Below are positions 17,656 through 25,731 of a stretch of 64,000 bases of DNA, piece by piece. Under the pieces are notes generated by a model. That model saw only the letters and a list, made by a program, of their open reading frames with translations, was not told where the DNA came from and searched no databases. The position numbers and the translations under genes are program-made. Numbering within the stretch: position 1 is the first letter of the stretch; the number at the start of each line of letters is the position of its first letter. The stretch is from Pseudomonas chlororaphis (GTDB lineage Bacteria > Pseudomonadota > Gammaproteobacteria > Pseudomonadales > Pseudomonadaceae), in contig NZ_JSFK01000029.1 of assembly GCF_000783395.1 (NCBI RefSeq), forward strand, positions 1 through 64,000, given 5' to 3'.

Positions 17656-18097
17656 GTCGGCTTTCCTTAACAGCACCGCGGCCTGCGCGGAGCAAATTAT
17701 GATTGTAGAAAGGCGCCTCGCAAGGCTGCCGTCAGGGAAATCAGTGACCGGGTGTGGCGCATCAACCGTGCACGATTCGAAACACCGGCGCTTCAACGCC
17801 CGGTCAACGAGCGTTTGAAATCTCAAACGGATCGTAGGATCAAAGGGGTTAAAGGACAATAGGTCGTTCGAAAAAAAGAACAAAAACGCCGCGTTTGTGG
17901 AATTTTTCAGATCAACGAGCCAAAAGCCTCAGCCGCAGCAAAACCTTAGATCAACCCTGCCAAAGCGCCAAGCGAGGGTTTTGCAGGACGTTACAGCTTT
18001 ATGGAATGCAGCGATTTGCGCCGACACGCGCACTGACAATCCGCGCCAAAAACCAGCATGGACGCCCCGAGCCGACGTAGGTATGATGTCGCCCGCT
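17656..18097. promoter_or_regulatory. Intergenic region upstream of gabD and of tRNA-Arg
   Basis: 442 bases without a credible gene. It holds a perfect inverted repeat CGTTTGA-AATC-TCAAACG (17812-17829), about 160 bases upstream of gabD, suited to an upstream activator site. The 3' end holds the tRNA promoter: TATGAT at 18082-18087, 10 bases before the tRNA, with a weak TGGACG at about 18059. I saw no convincing sigma-54 -24/-12 pair before gabD. Confidence 0.5.
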
Positions 18098-18174
18098 GCA
18101 CCAGTAGCTCAGCTGGATAGAGTACTGCCCTCCGAAGGCAGGGGTCGTGGGTTCGAATCCCGCCTGGTGCACCA
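18098..18174 (+). tRNA. tRNA-Arg (anticodon CCG)
   Basis: 77 nt. Acceptor stem GCACCAG/CTGGTGC with encoded CCA, D-arm AGCTCAGCTGGATAGAG, anticodon stem CTGCC/GGCAG around CTCCGAA (anticodon CCG, reads CGG), and T-arm GTGGGTTCGAATCCCGC. A TATGAT -10 box lies 10 bases upstream and an intrinsic terminator follows. Confidence 0.97.
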
Positions 18175-18188
18175 TTGATTTAAACGAG

Positions 18189-18222
18189 AAAGCCCCGGAC
18201 TGTGATGGTCCGGGGCTTTTTT
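18189..18222 (+). terminator. Terminator of tRNA-Arg
   Basis: Stem AAAGCCCCGGAC/GTCCGGGGCTTTT around TGTGATG, followed by a T-run, 14 bases after the tRNA. It also faces the converging small acidic gene. Confidence 0.93.
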
Positions 18223-18251
18223 GTGGGCGACGCCAAGGGGTTGGAACGACG

Positions 18252-18521
18252 TCACTCCGTCGTCCAGTCAAACTCATCGTAATCGTCGTCGCCCTCTTCT
18301 TCCTCAACCTCCTCTTCGAAAACCTCGTTTTCATCAACGACATCCTCCTCCGGCTGATTCAGCAGAAATTCCTTACGCGCTTCAGTAATCGCTCGCCGCA
18401 TCTCTTCGCCCTTTTCCGGGCAGTTGAGTAACTGGGCGATGCGGTCAATTTTTGCTGCCACGTTGTCCTCCAGCGCATTGGCAATAGCCCGATAGTGCGC
18501 GTTTTTGCGGGGTAATGCCAA
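18252..18521 (-). CDS. Small protein with acidic C-terminal tail (hypothetical)
   Basis: 89 aa. Residues 1-50 are basic/helical (MALPRKNAHYRAIANALEDN...), and residues 58-86 are almost only Asp and Glu. No family recognised. The annotated start is a TTG without a clear Shine-Dalgarno, so a later start is possible. It lies directly after the putative anti-sigma gene on the same strand, 20 bases away, and may be co-transcribed. A strongly acidic tail suggests a DNA-mimic or ribosome-associated type protein, but this is speculation. Confidence 0.6.
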   Translation of the reverse strand: MALPRKNAHYRAIANALEDNVAAKIDRIAQLLNCPEKGEEMRRAITEARKEFLLNQPEEDVVDENEVFEEEVEEEEGDDDYDEFDWTTE

Positions 18522-18541
18522 ATGGCTGGGGGATCAGGCGG

Positions 18542-19138
18542 TCATTTTTTCTGCAACTGTTCGAGTCGGGCGTCGAGATCGGCGTTCGGGTAGCGTTTGT
18601 GCAGGTTGTTGAACAGGCTATCGGCGGCTTGTGACTGGCCGGATTCGCGCAGGCGCAGGACTTCGCGCAGTTGCGCGTCGAGGCCATTGACCAGCGCGGC
18701 GGCGCGTTTGCTGAGTTTGGTTTCATCGGCGCTGATCGCTTGATCTTGCATCGGCGCGGCCATTTCCATCATCGGCACAGGTGCAGGCATGGCGCCGGCC
18801 GGGGCGGACAGTCGGTGCAGTTGCGCTGAGTCCGTTTCGGTCATGGGTACGGCAAGTTTGGGGGCCGGGGCGAAGTCGAATTGCGCTTGCGGCTCGGGGG
18901 CGCGCTGCACCAGCGACAACATCAGAGCGACGCCCACAAGACTGGCGAATGCGACTTGCCAGCGTGGTTTGCGGCAAGCGTCCAGCCAGCGTTGCCACAG
19001 GCTTGGTTTCGGCGCAGGGGTTTGACGCTGCGCAGCGTTGAGGATCAACGCATCGAGGTGCGCTGGCGGTTCGGCATTGTGCTGTTCGCGCACATGTTTG
19101 ATCAGCGGATCTTCGGGTGTCTGGCGGGCGTCAGTCAT
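18542..19138 (-). CDS. Putative anti-sigma factor, single-pass membrane protein
   Basis: 198 aa. The N-terminal ~70 residues are cytosolic (DPLIKHVREQHNAEPPAHLDALILNAA), followed by one membrane helix at about 77-96 (WQVAFASLVGVALMLSLVQ), then a Pro/Met/Ala-rich linker and a periplasmic helical region (ALVNGLDAQLREVLRLRESGQ). Overlaps the sigma gene by 4 bases (ATGA), the usual sigma/anti-sigma coupling. No zinc-binding ZAS motif is seen, so the function is inferred from gene order and topology. Confidence 0.7.
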   Translation of the reverse strand: MTDARQTPEDPLIKHVREQHNAEPPAHLDALILNAAQRQTPAPKPSLWQRWLDACRKPRWQVAFASLVGVALMLSLVQRAPEPQAQFDFAPAPKLAVPMTETDSAQLHRLSAPAGAMPAPVPMMEMAAPMQDQAISADETKLSKRAAALVNGLDAQLREVLRLRESGQSQAADSLFNNLHKRYPNADLDARLEQLQKK

Positions 19139-19746
19139 GTCAGTACCTCCTCGGCCAGCAGCCGACGCAGTTTTTGCTGGGCGTAGCGCAAGCGGCTTTT
19201 GACGGTTTCCAGCGGCGTTTCGGTGAGGCTGGCGATTTGTCCCAGGTCGAGGTCACCGTGGGCGCGCAGCAGGAATACTTCGCGCTGGTCGGCGGGTAGG
19301 GTTTGCAGGGCGCTTTCCAGGCGCTGGCTGTCGCGACTGAGGCTGAGCAGTTGTTCGGGATCGTTCGTTTCGTCACTGACGGCATGTGCCTCCTCGTCGT
19401 AGCTGTCATGCAACGGCTGTCGGGCGCCGTGTTTACGCCAGTGATCGATCAAGCGATTGCGGGCGATCTGGAACAGCCACGTACGAAAAGTCGCCCGGCC
19501 TTGTGGCTGACTGCTACTGCGGATCAGGCTCAGCCAGGTCTCCTGAAATACTTCGTCGGCCAGTTCCGGTTTGCCGCTCAATCCGAGCAGAAACCGGTAC
19601 AGGCCTTGGCGATGGCGCGCGTACAAGATCTCGAACGCGGTGCCGTCGCCCTCGCGATAACGCGCCAGCAGCGATTCATCGCTGCTGGCGGTTGAGCTGT
19701 CTGCCGAGGCAAACAGCTGGCTGATAAAGCCTTTCAGACGACTCAC
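19135..19746 (-). CDS. ECF RNA polymerase sigma factor
   Basis: 203 aa. Region 2 spans about residues 28-95 (FEILYARHRQGLYRFL, ADEVFQETWLSLIRS, FRTWLFQIARNRLIDHWRK) and region 4 about 140-195 (LPADQREVFLLRAHGDLDLGQIASLTETPLETVKSRLRYAQQKLR). GTG start directly after the TAA of the VWA gene. It probably steers RNA polymerase to stress or envelope genes, perhaps to its own unit. Target promoter unknown. Confidence 0.9.
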   Translation of the reverse strand: MSRLKGFISQLFASADSSTASSDESLLARYREGDGTAFEILYARHRQGLYRFLLGLSGKPELADEVFQETWLSLIRSSSQPQGRATFRTWLFQIARNRLIDHWRKHGARQPLHDSYDEEAHAVSDETNDPEQLLSLSRDSQRLESALQTLPADQREVFLLRAHGDLDLGQIASLTETPLETVKSRLRYAQQKLRRLLAEEVLT

Positions 19747-21426
19747 TTATTCAATCCGTCGTTCAGTGGCCAGCGCGTTAGAAGCGCTCGATGTGCGCAG
19801 ACTTTGCGCCAATTCAACCAGTTGCACGAACTCGTTGCGCAGGCCGAAGCGGTCATCGCCACGTGCGCCACGTGCCAGTGTTTCCGTATCTTTCAGACTG
19901 AAGTCGCCGGTATAACGACCGTCCTTGAGTTGCTGGGAGAATGCAGCAACGGCAGCGGCAAAGCGCAGGTCTTCGCTGGCAGGCGCGACCTGATTGGCGA
20001 TCGGCCGCTCGATCAGCAGACTTTTCCCACCGTCAGGAAGTTGATAACGCACACGCAGCATTGCCAATTCTCCGTTCTTCCCGGAAACAACCGGCTCCGA
20101 CTTAGCGTAACGCAGCGGCTCCAGCCAGCCCTTCTCACCCGCCGGAACAATTTCGTACAGTGCAGTCACCGTGTGTCCTGCACCGATCTCGCCGGCATCG
20201 ACCTTGTCATTGCTGAAATCCTCACGCTTCAACGCGCGGTTTTCATAGCCAAGCAGGCGATATTCGCTGACCTGCGCCGGGTTGAATTCCACCTGCAATT
20301 TGACGTTTTTCGCCACTACGGCGAGGGTCGAACTCAACTGATCCACCAGCACTTTGCGCGCCTCGCGCAGGTTGTCGATGTAGGCGTAGTTGCCGTCGCC
20401 GGCGTCAGCCAGTTGTTCCATCAAGTGTTCATTGTAGTTATCCACACCGAAACCCAGGGTGGTCAGCGAGATGCCGCTTTTGCGTTTATCCACAGCCATT
20501 TGCTTGAGGCTGTCGAAGTCGCTGACGCCGACGTTGAAGTCACCATCGGTGGCCAGGAGGATGCGGTTGATGCCTTTGGGAATGAAGGCCTGCTGCGCCA
20601 TTTGGTAGGCCAGTTCGATACCGGAGGCACCCGCGGTCGAACCGCCGGCAGTCAATTGCTCAACGGCTGTACGAATTTTCGCTTTTTCGCGTCCGGAAGT
20701 CGGCTCCAGCACCACTCTCGATTCGCCGGCATACACCACCAACGACACGCGATCCTGATCGCGCAATTGATCTACCAGCAATTTCAGCGTGCTTTTGACC
20801 ATCGGCAAGCCTTCGCGGCGATCCATCGAGCCGGACACATCCACCAGAAACACCAGATTGGCCGGGGCCAGTTCCGCCACCGCCCGGTCAGATGCCTTGA
20901 TGCCGATGCGCAGCAAGCGGGTGTGCGGGTTCCACGGAGAGGTGGCCAGTTCAGTAGTCACGCCAAACGGCGAGTCATCGCTGGGCAGTGCGTAATCATA
21001 AGGGAAGTAATTGACCATTTCCTCCAGCCGCACCGCGCCTTCCGGTGGCAGTCGGCCTTGATTGAGCAAGCGGCGGACGTTGGCATAAGCGCCGGTGTCA
21101 ACGTCAGCGCTGAACGTTGAAACCGGGGTTTCGGCAACGCTATGGATCGGATTGTCGGCCAGTTTTTGATACTGCTCACGTGGTTCGTCACGGTAGCCCT
21201 GTGGATAACTGTCTGCAGCCGGCATCGCCGCGAAACTGGCGACGGGCGCAGGATAAGCCATGCGCTTGGCCATCGCCCCACCGGTCATGACCGCTTCCTG
21301 CTGGACCAGCACCTCAGGCTGCGCAGGCGCGGGCACAGCAGCGGAATCGGGTGTGGACGAAGCACCGCAACCGGCGAGCGCCAGCAGCACAGCAACCGCA
21401 ACAGGACGCAAAAGAGCAAGAGACAT
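19747..21426 (-). CDS. VWA-domain lipoprotein (YfbK-like)
   Basis: 559 aa. The chosen start gives a lipoprotein signal (MSLALLRPVAVAVLLALAGC, lipobox LAGC). A conserved N-terminal block (NPIHSVAETPVSTFSADVDTGAYANVRR) precedes a von Willebrand A domain with an intact MIDAS (DVSGSMD, then Thr and Asp in ATDGDFNVG). A C-terminal DUF3520-like region follows. Resembles E. coli YfbK. Heads a three-gene unit with the ECF sigma and anti-sigma. A surface or periplasmic sensor/adaptor role is inferred. Confidence 0.87.
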   Translation of the reverse strand: MSLALLRPVAVAVLLALAGCGASSTPDSAAVPAPAQPEVLVQQEAVMTGGAMAKRMAYPAPVASFAAMPAADSYPQGYRDEPREQYQKLADNPIHSVAETPVSTFSADVDTGAYANVRRLLNQGRLPPEGAVRLEEMVNYFPYDYALPSDDSPFGVTTELATSPWNPHTRLLRIGIKASDRAVAELAPANLVFLVDVSGSMDRREGLPMVKSTLKLLVDQLRDQDRVSLVVYAGESRVVLEPTSGREKAKIRTAVEQLTAGGSTAGASGIELAYQMAQQAFIPKGINRILLATDGDFNVGVSDFDSLKQMAVDKRKSGISLTTLGFGVDNYNEHLMEQLADAGDGNYAYIDNLREARKVLVDQLSSTLAVVAKNVKLQVEFNPAQVSEYRLLGYENRALKREDFSNDKVDAGEIGAGHTVTALYEIVPAGEKGWLEPLRYAKSEPVVSGKNGELAMLRVRYQLPDGGKSLLIERPIANQVAPASEDLRFAAAVAAFSQQLKDGRYTGDFSLKDTETLARGARGDDRFGLRNEFVQLVELAQSLRTSSASNALATERRIE

Positions 21427-21512
21427 GGGGGCTGACCTCGGGATGAAATTGATCATTCATCCACTGAGACGGGCAGCCCTTTCAGTTCGGGTTAAGCGCC
21501 GCTAAAAAAATT

Positions 21513-22073
21513 TCAGCGGTGATAACGCCGCACCGCACTGCTGTTACGCAGGACATGGCCTTTGATTTTTTCCATCAGCTCGGCGCGGGTCAAACCGGCC
21601 GGCAGGGCATCCGGGGCCAGATCCAGTGCGTAGATCTGAATGATGTAGTGGTGCGCACTGTCGCCCACTGGCGGGCACGGCCCCATGTAATGGGTGTTGC
21701 CCTTGCTGTTGGTGCCGCCGACACCTTCGAATGCGGATTTGGCGCCGACGCCCGCTGCGATCTGGTGCGTGGTGGCTTTGATGCCGTAATGAATCCAGTG
21801 ATCGACGCCCAGGCCTTTCTGGCCGTCCGGGTCGTGCATGACGATCGCGTAGCTCAGGGTGCCGGCTGGTCCTGCGTTCCAGCTCAGGGCCGGCGACTGA
21901 TTCTTGCCGCCGCAACCGGGCGCATCGCTGGCCGCTGCCGAGGTGAACAGGCGGTTATCGGAAACACCCGGGATGCTCAGGGTGAAACGCTCCTGGGCCT
22001 GCGCCGGAAACTGCACGCAAAGGGTGACGGCGAGGGCCGCCAGCCAGGGGTTGAGAGAGGTCAATCGGGTCAT
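21513..22073 (-). CDS. Secreted PEBP-family (YbhB/YbcL-like) protein
   Basis: 186 aa from the ATG at 22073, which gives a clean signal peptide (LAALAVTLCVQFPAQAQE). The domain has the family's ligand site: CGGKNQSPALSW, YAIVMHDPDG with HWI, and GPCPPVGDSAHHYI. Bacterial members bind small phosphate-type or phospholipid-like ligands; the role is unknown. Divergent from the Rieske/FAD gene. Confidence 0.87.
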   Translation of the reverse strand: MTRLTSLNPWLAALAVTLCVQFPAQAQERFTLSIPGVSDNRLFTSAAASDAPGCGGKNQSPALSWNAGPAGTLSYAIVMHDPDGQKGLGVDHWIHYGIKATTHQIAAGVGAKSAFEGVGGTNSKGNTHYMGPCPPVGDSAHHYIIQIYALDLAPDALPAGLTRAELMEKIKGHVLRNSSAVRRYHR

Positions 22074-22212
22074 TCCGGGAGCACCTTGTGCAGTGGGGCC
22101 GTCGTCGGCCTGCAAACTATAGCTGTACCGTTCGTGCCGTGGCAGTGGCAAATGGCTGAACCTCGCACCGATGCACAAACTCACAAGAGAAATGCCCGCG
22201 AGGAAGTCGAAC

Positions 22213-23736
22213 ATGTCCCTGCACCGCGTCGCCCGTTTTGCCGATGTCCCTCAAGACCGTGGCCTGCAGGTTGAAATCGGCGACTGCAAGATTGTGCTGT
22301 TGCGCGTCGGTGAGCAGCTACGCGCCTTTCAAGGTGAATGCCCACATGCCGGGGCGCCGCTGGCTGACGGTGCGTTGTGTCACGGACGGCTGATCTGCCC
22401 GTGGCACAAGGCTGCGTTTCGGGCGGAGGATGGCGCGTTATGCGAGCCACCGGCCCTCGATAGCCTCAAGCGTTACCCGCTGGAACTGCGTGGCGATGAG
22501 GTTTGGGTCGATGAGCAACCGTTGGCGGATCCGCATACACCGCCGGCGGATGATCCGCGCGCGTTCGTGATTGTCGGCGCGGGTGCCGCCGGTACGGCAT
22601 GTGCGGCGGCGCTGCGGGAGAAGGGTTTCGGTGGCCGCATCGTCATGATCGACCGCGAGGCCGATGCCGGTTACGACCGCACGGTGCTGAGCAAATTTGT
22701 CCTCGCGGGGAAAATGCCATCCGAGGAAACGCCGCCGCTGCGAGATGAAATCTTCTATAAAGAGCAGCGCATCGAGCGACTGGAAAACGAAATCGCCGTG
22801 CTCGACGCCGCGAACAGGATTTTGCACCTGAGTGATGGCCAGACACTGCGCTACGACGCAGCCGTGCTGGCCACCGGCGGCGAGCCCCACCCGTTGCAAT
22901 TACCCGGGTCTGAGCTGCCACAAGTCTTCGTATTGCGCTCAAAAGCCCAGGCCGAAAGGATCATGAGCGCAGCCCGTCCCGATCAACGCGCAGTGATCAT
23001 CGGTGACAGCTTCATCGCCCTTGAATGCGCTTCGGCTCTGCGCCAGCACGGCCTCGACGTCACCGTACTCGCCCGTCACGCTATCCCCTTCGCCGCTCAA
23101 TTCGGCGAAGCCGTGGGCAAAGCCATTCGTTCATTACACGAACAACATGGGGTGAAATTCATCGATGATCATCAGGCCACAGAGATCATCGGCGACGGCA
23201 AAGTCGAGGCCGTGCTGCTTGACAATGGCCTGCGGCTTTCAGCCGACCTGATACTGGCGGGGATCGGCGTGCATCCGGCGACCGAAGCGTTCGCGTCACT
23301 GCCAAGAGAAAAGGATCAGTCATTGCGCGTCGATGACGGCATGTGCTTGAGCGAAAGCCTGTGGGCCATCGGCGATATCGCCACATTCCCGCTGAACGGC
23401 CAGTTGCAACGCATCGAGCACTGGCGACTGGCCCAGCAGCACGCACGCATCGCCGCTGCCAACATGCTCGGTGGCGACGAACATTACCTCGATGTGCCGT
23501 TCTTCTGGACCTGGCATTTTGGCAAGAATTACGACTACCTCGGCCACGCCGAACACTGGGATGAAGTCGAGTTTCTTGGCGACCCCGAACAACCGCCGTT
23601 CATTGGCCTGTTCGGTAGAAACGGTGTGCTGGTCGCTGCGGTAGCGTGTGAGAAGGAGCGTGCGATGGCGCTGTTGGCTGAGCGTATGAAACAGCCGCTG
23701 CCAATGGAAGAAGCCTGGGCACTGGTCCAGATTTGA
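22213..23736 (+). CDS. Rieske-FAD/NAD-dependent oxidoreductase (AIF-like)
   Basis: 507 aa. A Rieske [2Fe-2S] domain lies at residues 1-105 with Cys43-x-His45 and Cys62-x2-His65. An FAD/NAD domain starts at about 118 with VIVGAGAAGTACA, followed by an NAD-binding segment (RAVIIGDSFIALECA) and the FAD-side motif WAIGDIA. The layout matches ferredoxin reductases and AIFM3-like proteins with a fused ferredoxin. Electron donor to an unidentified partner. Start ATG with AGGAAG, 7 bases upstream. Monocistronic, followed by a REP-like hairpin. Confidence 0.88.
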   Translation: MSLHRVARFADVPQDRGLQVEIGDCKIVLLRVGEQLRAFQGECPHAGAPLADGALCHGRLICPWHKAAFRAEDGALCEPPALDSLKRYPLELRGDEVWVDEQPLADPHTPPADDPRAFVIVGAGAAGTACAAALREKGFGGRIVMIDREADAGYDRTVLSKFVLAGKMPSEETPPLRDEIFYKEQRIERLENEIAVLDAANRILHLSDGQTLRYDAAVLATGGEPHPLQLPGSELPQVFVLRSKAQAERIMSAARPDQRAVIIGDSFIALECASALRQHGLDVTVLARHAIPFAAQFGEAVGKAIRSLHEQHGVKFIDDHQATEIIGDGKVEAVLLDNGLRLSADLILAGIGVHPATEAFASLPREKDQSLRVDDGMCLSESLWAIGDIATFPLNGQLQRIEHWRLAQQHARIAAANMLGGDEHYLDVPFFWTWHFGKNYDYLGHAEHWDEVEFLGDPEQPPFIGLFGRNGVLVAAVACEKERAMALLAERMKQPLPMEEAWALVQI

Positions 23737-23748
23737 ACACCGAACTTG

Positions 23749-23850
23749 ATCGTTCCCACGCTCCACGTGGGAATGTGGCCGTGACGCTCCGCGTCACTGG
23801 ACGCGGAGCGTCCCAAGAGGCGTTCCCACGTGGAACGTGGGAACGATCAA
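23749..23850. repeat. REP-like hairpin cluster, family D
   Basis: CGTTCCCACGCTCCACGTGG and CCACGTGGAACGTGGGAACG bracket an inner GACGCTCCGCGTC/GACGCGGAGCGTC repeat, between converging genes (Rieske protein and pgaD). Same design as 4420-4520. Confidence 0.82.
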
Positions 23851-24378
23851 TCAGCGGGGAAGGGGTTCGCGATTGTCATCATCTTCAGCATGCAGAAAAA
23901 TCACCCGTGGATGTTCCAGCGGTGCCAGCGGCGGTGGCAATTCCTGCTGCTGAACCGGCCAGAAATGCGTCACCACGTGGCTGATATCGCCTTCCTGATC
24001 GTTGTGAATGGTCATCACCCCGGGCGTGCGCAGTTTCTGAAAGCGGTCATCGCAAAGTTTGAAACTCTTGCTCAACCCTTCATCGTCGATCACCGGCGAA
24101 GGCAACCGGCGTTGAGCGAAGCTGCGACTCTTGCGCTGTTGATAACGCGCCCAGGAAATCAGAATCACCGCGTTGACCAACGCCACCCACAGATATATCT
24201 GCAACGTGCCCAGCGCATCGAATGCCGAGTTGTCGATGAGCGGCCCACCGGCGTGGGTTTCAATCAGCGGCCACAACCCGCGAATCAGCAGAAACAGCAG
24301 GCCGACCCACGCCACCACGGTAAGAATCACATCGACCACGACCAGGAACGGCCGCTGGCGGGTCCGGATGATTTTCAT
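23851..24378 (-). CDS. pgaD: PNAG synthase accessory subunit PgaD
   Basis: 175 aa. Two N-terminal membrane helices (residues 11-33 and 62-82) and a cytoplasmic C-terminal part rich in Arg/Lys then acidic. The ATG overlaps the pgaC stop by 4 bases. PgaD binds c-di-GMP together with PgaC in E. coli to activate PNAG synthesis. Several c-di-GMP enzymes are encoded in this window. A longer reading frame upstream exists but overlaps pgaC. Confidence 0.9.
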   Translation of the reverse strand: MKIIRTRQRPFLVVVDVILTVVAWVGLLFLLIRGLWPLIETHAGGPLIDNSAFDALGTLQIYLWVALVNAVILISWARYQQRKSRSFAQRRLPSPVIDDEGLSKSFKLCDDRFQKLRTPGVMTIHNDQEGDISHVVTHFWPVQQQELPPPLAPLEHPRVIFLHAEDDDNREPLPR

Positions 24379-25730
24379 TTGATGACCTCCTCTTCGTCGT
24401 CGCCGATCGGTTTGATGCCGCGGTCCGGGCTGACCCACCGCGCGCGTTTCTGATGTTGGCCGAACAAGACTTTGGGGAAGCTGACCAGGGTGGTCAGCAA
24501 ACTGACAAACCAGAACGCGATCGGGTACCACACCACCCAGAACATGGTTTTGCCCAACCCCGGCTCGTAGCGGCGGTCAATGATGATGCTGACCGCGAAC
24601 TGCACGAGGCAGACGAAGGCCAGCAGCAACCCGGTAAACGCCGGTGGCATCAGGTGATCCACCGCGATGGCCTCGGGCATGACCACAAACTTGCCCACGC
24701 CCCAGAAGATCACCGACAACAGGAAGGTGAACGCCCAACCGGTCGACAGGCAGTATTCGAACAGCAGCGGCCACAGATACCGGTGACGGTACTGCCAGAT
24801 GCCACGAATGTTCTTGAACAGCACTTCGGCGCCGCCCTGAGCCCAGCGCAAACGCTGCTTCCACAAACCACCGAGGGTTTCCGGCATGAGGATCCAGCAC
24901 AACGCACGCGGCTCGTAGAAGATGCTCCAGTGATCGAGTTGCAGCTTCCAGCTGATATCGATGTCTTCGGTGATCATGTCCGGGCTCCAGTAACCGACCC
25001 GGTTCAGCGCGCTACGGCGGAACGCAACAATCACACCGGAGACGGTGAAAATCCGCCCGAACACCCGTTGCGTACGCTTAATGAGCCCGATGATCGAGGA
25101 GAACTCGCCGACCTGCACCCGCCCGACCAGCGTCGAGCGTGTGCGAATCCGTGGGTTGCCGGTCACCGCGCCAAGACGTGCGTTATCCAGCATCGGCGCG
25201 ACCAGATACGCTGCCGTGTTCGGCGCCAGCAGCGCATCACCGTCAATGCACACCAGATACTCACTGCGCGCAGCGATCGCCCCCATACGCAGGGCCACAG
25301 CTTTGCCCTGGTTTTCCGCCAGATGCAGCACGCGCAGACGCGGGTCTTCCTTGGCCAGCGCATCGAGCACTTCGGCGGTGTTGTCCTTGGAGCCGTCGTT
25401 GATCGCGATGACCTCGATGTTCGGGTAATGCTGGGCCAGCGCCGCGTGGATCGTATCGGCGGCGTTGTCACCTTCGTTGTAGCAAGGGATCAGGATCGAG
25501 ATCAGCGGTTCGCCTTCCAGTGGCGGCGGCAAGGTATCGTCCTTCCACGGCCAGTGGCGCTCCCAGTGCAACCAGAAATACAGGCCACCGGCAATCCACA
25601 ACCCGGACATGAACAGCGGGTAGAAGAACACGAAGTCCATCAGGAACTGCCCGGTGACCAGGAAGATCAGGCCCAGTGGCACGCCGAGGACGAGCGCCAG
25701 AACAAGCAGGGCTAACAGTCTATCCAGCAT
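24375..25730 (-). CDS. pgaC: Poly-N-acetylglucosamine synthase PgaC
   Basis: 451 aa GT2 processive glycosyltransferase. Membrane helices at 4-24 and 28-50, a catalytic loop with ISILIPCYNEGDN, CIDGDA (DxD) and EDIDISWKL, and the polymer-holding QRLRWAQGG. Further helices follow from residue ~310. Polymerises GlcNAc from UDP-GlcNAc and passes the chain through the inner membrane. ATG directly follows the pgaB stop. Confidence 0.96.
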   Translation of the reverse strand: MLDRLLALLVLALVLGVPLGLIFLVTGQFLMDFVFFYPLFMSGLWIAGGLYFWLHWERHWPWKDDTLPPPLEGEPLISILIPCYNEGDNAADTIHAALAQHYPNIEVIAINDGSKDNTAEVLDALAKEDPRLRVLHLAENQGKAVALRMGAIAARSEYLVCIDGDALLAPNTAAYLVAPMLDNARLGAVTGNPRIRTRSTLVGRVQVGEFSSIIGLIKRTQRVFGRIFTVSGVIVAFRRSALNRVGYWSPDMITEDIDISWKLQLDHWSIFYEPRALCWILMPETLGGLWKQRLRWAQGGAEVLFKNIRGIWQYRHRYLWPLLFEYCLSTGWAFTFLLSVIFWGVGKFVVMPEAIAVDHLMPPAFTGLLLAFVCLVQFAVSIIIDRRYEPGLGKTMFWVVWYPIAFWFVSLLTTLVSFPKVLFGQHQKRARWVSPDRGIKPIGDDEEEVIK

Positions 25731-25731
25731 G

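Noticed and set aside
17656..17760. Sigma-54 promoter before gabD
   Set aside because: The best GG/GC pair has the wrong spacing (9 instead of 12 bases between elements).
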